The position numbers and the translations under genes were made by a program. A stretch of 64,000 bases of DNA, taken from the NCBI GenBank assembly GCA_017459865.1, contig JAFUCD010000029.1, positions 1-64,000 on the forward strand, read 5' to 3'. Positions 58,834 through 64,000 of this stretch are shown here, piece after piece (within the stretch, counting starts at the first letter, position 1; each line of letters begins with the position of its first letter). Origin of the DNA: Oscillospiraceae bacterium. GTDB lineage: Bacteria; Bacillota_A; Clostridia; Oscillospirales; Oscillospiraceae. The notes under the pieces were generated by a model, which did no database searches, was not told the DNA's origin, and saw only the letters and a list, made by a program, of their open reading frames with translations.

Positions 58834-59945
58834 GCGCTGAACTTCTGCGCACGGACCGGCTCAGGGTCGGCTATGGCGCGAAAACCGTGGTGGAGGACGT
58901 TTCCCTCCTGGCGTGCCCGGGGCAGATCCTCACGCTGATCGGTCCCAACGGTGCCGGGAAATCCACGATTCTGAAAACGCTGATGCGGCAGCTCAGTCCC
59001 CTTGGCGGCGCGATCTTCCTCTCCGGGAAAACGCTTGAGACATTCCCGCAGGCGCAGCTTGCAAAGGTGAGCGCTGCTGTGTTTACCGGCAGACCGCGCC
59101 CGGAGCTTATGCGCTGCGTGGATGTGGTCTCCGCCGGGCGCTACCCATATACCGGGAGACTGGGGATCCTCTCTGAGAGAGATCATGAGGTGATCCGCGA
59201 AACCATGCGCCTCGTCGGCATTGCAGACATCGCCGCGGAGGATTTCGACCGGATCAGCGACGGACAGCGTCAGCGGGTCCTGCTCGCCAGAGCTATCTGT
59301 CAGGAGCCGAAGCTGCTGATCCTGGACGAGCCGACTTCTTTTCTCGATATCCGCAACAAGCTCGAATTTTTGCATCTGCTGCGGCAGCTGGTTCGCGAAA
59401 AACAGATCTCCGTTGTCATGTCCATGCACGAACTGGATCTGGCACAGAAGTTTTCCGATCAGGTCGCCTGTGTGAAGGACGGAAAAATCGACCGGATCGG
59501 CACGCCGGAGGAGATCTTCGCCGGGAACTATATCGGTGTGCTTTACGGTGTGGAGCACGGCAGCTTCGAGCCGCTGTTCGGTTCCGCCGAGCCGGAGGGC
59601 AACGGCGCGGCGCCGGAGGTTTTTGTGATCGGGGGCGGGGGCAGCGGGATCCCGGTCTATCGCAGGCTGCAGCGGATGGGTATCCCCTTTGCCGTCGGCG
59701 TTCTGCACGAAAATGATCTGGATCTCCCCGCAGCACGGGCGCTTGCGTCGCGTGTGATCATAGAACAGGCCTTTTCGCCCATTAGCCATGAAAAGCAAGC
59801 CGAGGCGCTGGGGCAGCTCCTGCAGTGCCGCTATACGCTCTGTCCGCTTGAAATCTTCGGCCCGATGAACAGCGCAAATGCAGCGCTGCGCGATCAGGCA
59901 GAAGCGCGGAATCTTCTTGTGACGATAGACGCGCTGGAGCCGTGA
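58830..59945 (+). CDS. BtuD/FecE-type ABC ATPase with extra C-terminal domain
   Basis: 371 residues. Residues 1-255 form a BtuD-like ATPase: Walker A LIGPNGAGKSTILKTLMRQL, signature ISDGQRQRVLLARAI, Walker B LLILDEPTSFLDI, switch MSMHELDLA. Residues about 265-371 are an added domain starting EVFVIGGGGSGIPVYRRLQR, then FAVGVLHENDLDLPAARAL, with a Rossmann-like beta-alpha-beta appearance. Such extensions are found on some corrinoid/metal ATPases of anaerobes, but their function is unknown. Last gene of the 20-kb operon. Confidence 0.88.
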   Translation: MSAELLRTDRLRVGYGAKTVVEDVSLLACPGQILTLIGPNGAGKSTILKTLMRQLSPLGGAIFLSGKTLETFPQAQLAKVSAAVFTGRPRPELMRCVDVVSAGRYPYTGRLGILSERDHEVIRETMRLVGIADIAAEDFDRISDGQRQRVLLARAICQEPKLLILDEPTSFLDIRNKLEFLHLLRQLVREKQISVVMSMHELDLAQKFSDQVACVKDGKIDRIGTPEEIFAGNYIGVLYGVEHGSFEPLFGSAEPEGNGAAPEVFVIGGGGSGIPVYRRLQRMGIPFAVGVLHENDLDLPAARALASRVIIEQAFSPISHEKQAEALGQLLQCRYTLCPLEIFGPMNSANAALRDQAEARNLLVTIDALEP

Positions 59946-59987
59946 GCGCTCTGGTCATTCACGCAACTTAAAAGCTACAACGAAGCA

Positions 59988-60025
59988 AGGGCGGATCTCA
60001 CGCATGAACACGTGAGATCCGCCCT
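59988..60025. terminator. hairpin ending the cobalamin operon
   Basis: Arms 59988-60002 (agggcggatctcacg) and 60011-60025 are perfectly complementary over 15 bases, but the T-tract is poor. It lies between the convergent ATPase and flavodoxin-fold genes and probably serves both. Confidence 0.75.
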
Positions 60026-60042
60026 ATCATAGACGCCGCGCT

Positions 60043-60678
60043 TTATCGGAACAGGCTTGCGCCAAGCTCGAACGCTTTCCGGCATTCCTGCGGAAAGATG
60101 GTCTCATGCCGGCGCTGCTTGGCCTCCGGGTCGAAGATCGACCACTCCCAGTCCAGCTTGCCGTAATCCTTCACCTGCAGCGTGTCGCCGCTGACGAAGA
60201 CCTCCGTCGGCCCGACCAGACGACTCAGCGTCTGCTGGTAGCCGTGCAGAAGCTCGCTGAAGTACCCCTCCGGCACGTTGCTGGTCATGATGAGCAGCAC
60301 AGGGATCGGGTTTTGGTTGCAGCAGTAATTCTCCCGGTTGTAGGTGAGATTCTGGAACACCAGCCGCTCATACAGCGCCCGGAAGGACGCCGTAAGCTCC
60401 CCGAGATAATTGGGCGAGCCGATGATCAGGCCGTCGGATCCCCGGATCGCGTCCAACACCGGGGTCAGTCCGTCCCGGCAGATGCAATGTCCCTTGAAGC
60501 GTTCCCGCTTGCAGCCGAAGCAGGAGATGCAGCCGGTGTATTTCTCAAGCCGGAAGAGGTCGAACCGCTCCACCGCCGCGCCGACAGACTCCGCGCCCTT
60601 TGACGCCTCGGTGATCAGCGTGTCGGTGTTCCAGCCCTTGCGCGGTCCGGCGTTCACCGCAATGATTCGTTTGCTCAT
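60043..60678 (-). CDS. flavodoxin-fold iron-sulfur flavoprotein-like oxidoreductase
   Basis: 211 residues. IIAVNAGPRKGWNTDTLITE is the FMN-binding loop, GCISCFGCKRERFKGHCICR a cysteine cluster that could hold a 4Fe-4S centre, and GSPNYLGELTASFRALYERL the second flavin loop. ATG at 60678 with aaaggaa. Follows the MBL-rubredoxin gene by 11 bases; rubredoxin-to-flavoprotein electron flow is plausible, as in oxygen- or NO-reducing systems of anaerobes. Confidence 0.87.
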   Translation of the reverse strand: MSKRIIAVNAGPRKGWNTDTLITEASKGAESVGAAVERFDLFRLEKYTGCISCFGCKRERFKGHCICRDGLTPVLDAIRGSDGLIIGSPNYLGELTASFRALYERLVFQNLTYNRENYCCNQNPIPVLLIMTSNVPEGYFSELLHGYQQTLSRLVGPTEVFVSGDTLQVKDYGKLDWEWSIFDPEAKQRRHETIFPQECRKAFELGASLFR

Positions 60679-60689
60679 GGTTCTTTCCT

Positions 60690-61631
60690 TTACGCCTTGT
60701 TGAACTTCTCCTTGCCCTGCTTGCAGCGGGGGCACTTCCAGTCGTCGGGAAGGTCGGCAAAGGCCGTGCCGTCGTGCTCCGCGGGATCGTAGACGTAGCC
60801 GCAGATCGAGCAGACATACTTGCCGGTTGCCTCCTGCGCGGAGAAATCGACCTCGGCATACACCGTCGGAACCGGATTATCCAGATCCATCACGCGCTTG
60901 GCCTCCAGGTTCTCATAGCCCTGCGGCGTGTGCGTGCCCATATAGACCGTCGGATGATTGCGGATGAATTCAATGATCCGATCCTGCGTCACGCGGGCGG
61001 CAGCAAGATCGTCGAACACGACGGAGAGCTTGTTTTCATAGAGCGCCTCATCCACATAGGTGATATCGCCGTGGAACATGTAGAACAGACCGTCGTGCTC
61101 CGCAATGATGATGCTGTTGCCGTTGGTGTGGCCCTTGGCCTTGATCATGCGGATGCCGGGGGCGATGATCTGGCTCTCCGGGAAGTTATGATAGGCGCCG
61201 TCCGTGAATTTCACGGGCACGATGTTCCCGATCCCCTGCAGCTCCGCCGCACTCAGCTCCTCTTCATTCACAAAAATCTGCGCGTTCGGGAAGGAACGCA
61301 GCTCGCCGGAGTGATCGCCGTGCTTATGGGTCAGGAGGATCTTCGTCACCTGCTCGGGCTTGTAGCCCAGAGCCGCAAAGGCCTCCATGTAGCTGCTGAT
61401 ATCCTTACCTGTGTACAGGACACTCTTTTCGTCCGGCACCTCCTCCGGCGTTCCGGCAGGCAGACCAGTATCCACCAGGATCACTTCGTCCCCGGTGTCG
61501 ATCAGATAATTCTGCAGACTGCCCCGATAGCGCACATTGTGGTCGAATTTGTCCATCCCTTCCTCGCCGCCGAAGACGAAGGGCTGGGTGTAGAATCCGT
61601 TCGTTCTGAATTTGACTGCTTTGATTTCCAT
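60690..61631 (-). CDS. metallo-beta-lactamase-fold protein with C-terminal rubredoxin domain
   Basis: 313 residues. Residues 1-255 have MBL metal ligands in [31 protein letters not shown] and [11 protein letters not shown]. Residues about 262-313 are a rubredoxin: [20 protein letters not shown] and [10 protein letters not shown]. Unlike flavodiiron proteins, the MBL part resembles N-acyl-lactonase/glyoxalase-type hydrolases (HxHxDH with His retained). taggagg before ATG at 61631; the frame upstream covers a different small ORF. Member of the OhrR-like operon, so an oxidative-stress role is likely. Confidence 0.88.
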   Translation of the reverse strand: MEIKAVKFRTNGFYTQPFVFGGEEGMDKFDHNVRYRGSLQNYLIDTGDEVILVDTGLPAGTPEEVPDEKSVLYTGKDISSYMEAFAALGYKPEQVTKILLTHKHGDHSGELRSFPNAQIFVNEEELSAAELQGIGNIVPVKFTDGAYHNFPESQIIAPGIRMIKAKGHTNGNSIIIAEHDGLFYMFHGDITYVDEALYENKLSVVFDDLAAARVTQDRIIEFIRNHPTVYMGTHTPQGYENLEAKRVMDLDNPVPTVYAEVDFSAQEATGKYVCSICGYVYDPAEHDGTAFADLPDDWKCPRCKQGKEKFNKA

Positions 61632-61657
61632 GGTGTTTCCTCCTAAAAGAAATAGTA

Positions 61658-61768
61658 TTACGACAACGCTTCCAGCATCTGATTGGCGTTTTCCTTCGGT
61701 TTGACAGCGACAAACGCCCGAACGGCGATCCATTCGTCATAGAGCAGATCGGTTCCGATCTCCAGCAT
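61658..61768 (-). CDS. small hypothetical protein (36 aa) in the MarR operon
   Basis: A 36-codon ORF with a good ribosome site (aaggag, 9 bases before ATG), beginning one base after the MarR stop and ending 26 bases before the MBL-rubredoxin gene. The product, starting [20 protein letters not shown], is acidic and looks alpha-helical. No family is recognised. The alternative is that it merely couples translation between its neighbours. Confidence 0.55.
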   Translation of the reverse strand: MLEIGTDLLYDEWIAVRAFVAVKPKENANQMLEALS

Positions 61769-61769
61769 G

Positions 61770-62228
61770 TCAAATCGCTCCTTCCGTTCTTCTGTCCATC
61801 CTCGCGAGGGCGCGCTGCAGAAGATCCCGGAGCTGCAGCAGCTCCTCCTGGGTGAGCGGGATGCAGCCCTGCATGGCGGAGGGCACCGCCTTCGCCCGTT
61901 CCTTCAGCGCCTCGCCCTGCTCCGTGAGCGAGAGAAACAGCTTCCGCTCATCGCCGACCGGGCGGACGCGGGTGATGTACCCCGCCTTTTCCAGCCGTTT
62001 CAGCAGCGGCGCAAGGGTTCCGGAGTCCAGATGCACCCGTTTTCCGAGCTCGCCCTCCGTCATCCCGCCGTGCTCCCACAATACCATCATAACCAAATAT
62101 TGCGTATAAGTCAAACGCAGTTTATCCAGCGGCTCCCTGTATTGCCGGACGACCTCCTTGGCACAGGCATACAGAGGAAAGCAGAGCTGATCTTCCAGCC
62201 GCGGAGGCGCTTCCTGTGTTTGCATCAT
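61770..62228 (-). CDS. OhrR-like MarR-family regulator
   Basis: 152 residues. DQLCFPLYACAKEVVRQYRE, LTYTQYLVMMVLWEHGGMTE and LGKRVHLDSGTLAPLLKRLE are very close to OhrR, including the peroxide-sensing Cys16 (LCFxLY) and the Tyr residues that hydrogen-bond it. A second Cys at 22 could form a disulfide. Probably represses its own operon (small ORF, MBL-rubredoxin, flavodoxin) until oxidised by organic peroxides or hypochlorite. aaggag lies 12 bases before the ATG. Confidence 0.88.
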   Translation of the reverse strand: MMQTQEAPPRLEDQLCFPLYACAKEVVRQYREPLDKLRLTYTQYLVMMVLWEHGGMTEGELGKRVHLDSGTLAPLLKRLEKAGYITRVRPVGDERKLFLSLTEQGEALKERAKAVPSAMQGCIPLTQEELLQLRDLLQRALARMDRRTEGAI

Positions 62229-62318
62229 AGTGAGATACCATCTCCTTCGGAAAAGAGGCTGGCGCGCATCCTGCCGCGTCAGCCTCTTTGTCTATGCATG
62301 AAAGGTTGCTTCGATTTG

Positions 62319-62471
62319 TCAGCTTCTTCTGTTCTTGACCCAGAAATGCCACTTCGGCGCGGGCGGTAAAGGCTCGCCCTTGATGACCGCCTTGATGACT
62401 CTGCGGTGGGTGTACAGGCAACACAGCGTCAGCGCGCCGCAGGCGGCGCCGGCGACGGTCTTCTTGTTCAT
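62319..62471 (-). CDS. small basic protein (50 aa) after the ferritin-like gene
   Basis: A 50-codon ORF with cggagg 9 bases before its ATG, 19 bases after the ferritin-like stop. It begins MNKKTVAGAACGALTLCCLY, a likely short membrane segment with three cysteines, and ends in a basic, proline-containing tail. No family is recognised. Its position suggests co-expression with the ferritin-like protein. Confidence 0.6.
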   Translation of the reverse strand: MNKKTVAGAACGALTLCCLYTHRRVIKAVIKGEPLPPAPKWHFWVKNRRS

Positions 62472-62490
62472 GGGATAACGCCTCCGATCC

Positions 62491-62946
62491 TTACAGCTGC
62501 CGGATGAGCCAGTTCTGCACGCCGATGCACGCGATGAGATCGAGCTGCTGCTCGCCCCAGTACATGTCCTCTTCCTCATCCTGATAATACTTCTTCAGGA
62601 TATCAAAGGTGGTGTAGTCCGCGCGGGCCTCTTCGACCAGACCAGCGAGCCACGCGAGACCGTCTCTCGAAACCTGCAGATCGTACTTGACCCATTCAAC
62701 GGGATCCTTGAGCACGGGGCCTGCCTTCTTGGCCTCAAGCTTCACCTCGCCGCCCAGATCGAGGATGCGGTCGATGCACTGCTGCACATAGCCGCGCTCC
62801 TCCTCGGCGTGCTCGGCATACTTGTCCGCGAGCTTCGTGAAGCCCTCAGACGCGAACACGCGGGACTGGAGCTGATGGCCGTCCGCCTGCTGGGCGAGAT
62901 CGGTGACGATGATCTGCAGACCTTCCAGAATCTTTTCCTTCGACAT
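62491..62946 (-). CDS. ferritin-like (bacterioferritin/rubrerythrin-fold) protein
   Basis: 151 residues, mainly helical. EHAEEERGYVQQCIDRILDLGG and YYQDEEEDMYWGEQQLDLIA carry the paired Glu and Glu-x-x-His type ligands of a diiron four-helix bundle; EGFTKLADKYAEHAEEE resembles bacterioferritin/DUF-type ferritin-like proteins. Expected to store iron or detoxify peroxide in the cytoplasm. aaacggagg site. Divergent-facing regulatory region follows at 62974-63039. Confidence 0.83.
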   Translation of the reverse strand: MSKEKILEGLQIIVTDLAQQADGHQLQSRVFASEGFTKLADKYAEHAEEERGYVQQCIDRILDLGGEVKLEAKKAGPVLKDPVEWVKYDLQVSRDGLAWLAGLVEEARADYTTFDILKKYYQDEEEDMYWGEQQLDLIACIGVQNWLIRQL

Positions 62947-62973
62947 GGTGATGACCTCCGTTTACATATTTTC

Positions 62974-63039
62974 AGTTGTGCGCGTTCTAGTTGTGCGCAA
63001 TCTTTATTTTGATTATACTGAAATTCGGATGCCAATCAA
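62974..63039 (-). promoter_or_regulatory. promoter and direct repeats upstream of the ferritin-like gene
   Basis: Minus strand TTGATT (63039-63034), 16-base spacer, TATAAT (63017-63012). Just downstream, in the 5' UTR, the 10-mer gcgcacaact occurs twice (62998-62989 and 62983-62974), a direct repeat with 15-base period that could bind a regulator. Confidence 0.65.
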
Positions 63040-63045
63040 TTCAGA

Positions 63046-63086
63046 ATCCGGGCCAAATCTCTCATTGTGAGACATTCAGCCCGGAT
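63046..63086 (-). terminator. nested hairpin after the TetR gene
   Basis: Arms atccgggc (63046-63053) and gcccggat (63079-63086) pair perfectly and contain an inner tctca/tgaga stem. It lies 17 bases downstream of the TetR stop and just upstream of the ferritin-like promoter. Confidence 0.65.
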
Positions 63087-63102
63087 CCTCTCATTTTTCG
63101 TA

Positions 63103-63675
63103 TCAATACAGGTATTGCCGCAGCGCCTCCGGCAGGGCCAATTCATAGACCTCCGCCAATCGCTCCGGGCTCGCCTCGTATCGCCCGACGATCCACTCAC
63201 ACGTCAGCTGGACCGTGCCGAATACATAGAGGCGGATCAGCATTTCGGTTTTTTCGTCCGTCTCCGACACCTCTGCGGATCTTCGCACCGCCTGCCGCAG
63301 ACTTTGGTAATTGATCTCCGTCATATTCCGCACGAATGCGTCATAGCCGGTGGTATGCAGCAGGAGATTTGCCAGATACTCCTTATGCGCGGAATAATAG
63401 CGAGCCGCGTCGATCAGCGTCTGCCTCCACGAGGTCTCGTCATAGGCGATCTGCTCCATGATCCGCTCCAGATCCCGGCTGTACGCCCAGGCAATCAGAT
63501 CGTATTTATCCCGGAACTGCCGATAGAACGTGGCGGAGGAATAGCCGCAGTTGTCCGTGATGTCCCTGATCGTGATCTTGTCGATGGCTTTTGTTTCCGC
63601 GAGCTCGCGGAACGATTCGGCAAGGAGCTCTTTGGCTGTTTTTCTCTTCACAGTTCCGATCCACTTCCCTCTCAT
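63103..63675 (-). CDS. TetR-family regulator
   Basis: 190 residues. The N-terminal KRKTAKELLAESFRELAETK and ITIRDITDNCGYSSATFYRQ form the TetR helix-turn-helix; the C-terminal helical domain (ARYYSAHKEYLANLLLHTTG and following) resembles the DhaS/TetR_C group. The ligand is unknown. Start at 63675 is uncertain: a GTG eight codons later would give the more usual N-terminus. Confidence 0.88.
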   Translation of the reverse strand: MRGKWIGTVKRKTAKELLAESFRELAETKAIDKITIRDITDNCGYSSATFYRQFRDKYDLIAWAYSRDLERIMEQIAYDETSWRQTLIDAARYYSAHKEYLANLLLHTTGYDAFVRNMTEINYQSLRQAVRRSAEVSETDEKTEMLIRLYVFGTVQLTCEWIVGRYEASPERLAEVYELALPEALRQYLY

Positions 63676-63825
63676 CTGATTCCGTCAAAACGATAAAATG
63701 TTGTTATTATTTCAAACACTTCTGATCCCATATTTTACGCTGTTTCATCGCATATCGCAACAGGTCATATCGCTCAAAAACAGATTCAAGCAGATCACGC
63801 GGCGCGTTCTGTGCCCGCTTGCCGC

Positions 63826-64000
63826 TCAGTCTTCCGTCTCCCGGAAGCGTACCTCGATGATTTTGACCATCCCGAGGCGTATGCCCATCGACAGGATCAG
63901 CTTCCACTTTGTCGGGATCTCTTTGCTCTTTTTGACATAGTCCGGCAGCGGGTGCTCAATGACCTCCGAAAAGACGCTGCCCCATGACGCGAACAGCTTC
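63826..64000 (-). CDS. C-terminal end of an unidentified protein (cut by window edge)
   Basis: An open frame enters from the right edge and stops at TGA (63828-63826). About 57 residues are visible, containing SEVIEHPLPDYVKKSKEIPT and the last part MGIRLGMVKIIEVRF, an amphipathic, basic-to-hydrophobic tail. No family is recognised from this piece. It reads toward the TetR gene, 150 bases away; the gap holds no clear signal. Confidence 0.5.
   Translation of the reverse strand, partial: KLFASWGSVFSEVIEHPLPDYVKKSKEIPTKWKLILSMGIRLGMVKIIEVRFRETED

Noticed and set aside
1..64000. CRISPR arrays, tRNA or rRNA genes, complete insertion sequences
   Set aside because: No regularly spaced repeats, no cloverleaf or conserved rRNA segments and no intact transposase were recognised in the parts read by eye; a tRNA/IS search program would be needed for certainty.

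Overview
The window looks like chromosome of a GC-rich, anaerobic, probably spore-forming gut Clostridia member (Oscillospiraceae-like). The basis is strong Shine-Dalgarno sites with mixed ATG/GTG/TTG starts, a fragment of an alpha/beta small acid-soluble spore protein, the anaerobic cobalt-early B12 route, many Fe-S and flavodoxin proteins, and Tn4451-type transposon leftovers. Genus is not determinable by eye. No rRNA, tRNA, CRISPR array or complete insertion sequence was seen.

Region 1 (1-4300) is a visibly more AT-rich island. It holds a spore-protein stub, a TnpW-like small gene and a broken tnpV, interleaved with two tandem DNA-binding-protein + HipA-like-kinase modules. Each module has its own near-consensus promoter. 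In the first, an HTH is fused to what looks like the N-terminal subdomain of HipA. Region 2 (4340-12902) is a plant-glycan operon (domain-swapped GH3, GPH symporter, GH43, GH78) divergent from an AraC-type regulator. Region 3 (13072-33248) is about sulfur. One minus-strand run of 14 genes goes from metN to an ECF S-component. It contains metNIQ, an aminotransferase, a betaine-type (QAT) ABC transporter with an inserted ferredoxin-like gene, an O-acetylhomoserine sulfhydrylase, a LarE-type sulfur transferase, a class II glutamine amidotransferase and a glutamate-cysteine-ligase-like enzyme. A second minus-strand operon is AGCS symporter-mccB-mccA. Each operon starts with a strong promoter, a short ORF unusually rich in the matching amino acid (Met/Cys before metN, Cys before the symporter) and then a terminator-like hairpin, which looks like ribosome-mediated attenuation. 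Divergent from the Cys leader, with an overlapping promoter, lies a plus-strand set: rhodanese-TusA-DsrE fusion, TtcA-like ATPase, HMA/TauE-like/cupredoxin protein and a DUF2318 protein.

Region 4 (33329-39856) is accessory: HxlR regulator with NTF2-like, nitroreductase and two flavodoxin-fold genes; a RelB/RelE-type toxin-antitoxin pair; a QueG-like Fe-S protein; an ADP-ribosylglycohydrolase with an alpha/beta hydrolase. Region 5 (39936-59945) is a single, tightly overlapping cobalamin operon of 22 genes behind a promoter and a cobalamin riboswitch. It covers most corrin-ring and lower-ligand steps. It ends in a surface-lipoprotein CbiK chelatase, a NEAT-like lipoprotein and a tetrapyrrole/corrinoid ABC transporter. 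cbiL and a corrinoid adenosyltransferase are not in the window. Region 6 (60043-64000) has an OhrR/MarR-type regulator with a small ORF, an MBL-rubredoxin and a flavodoxin gene, then a ferritin-like protein with a 50-residue partner, a TetR regulator and the 3' end of an unidentified gene.

The observations I would pursue first are the two amino-acid-matched leader peptides, the unusual gene content of the 14-gene sulfur operon, and the HipS-like/HTH fusion paired with a HipT-like kinase.
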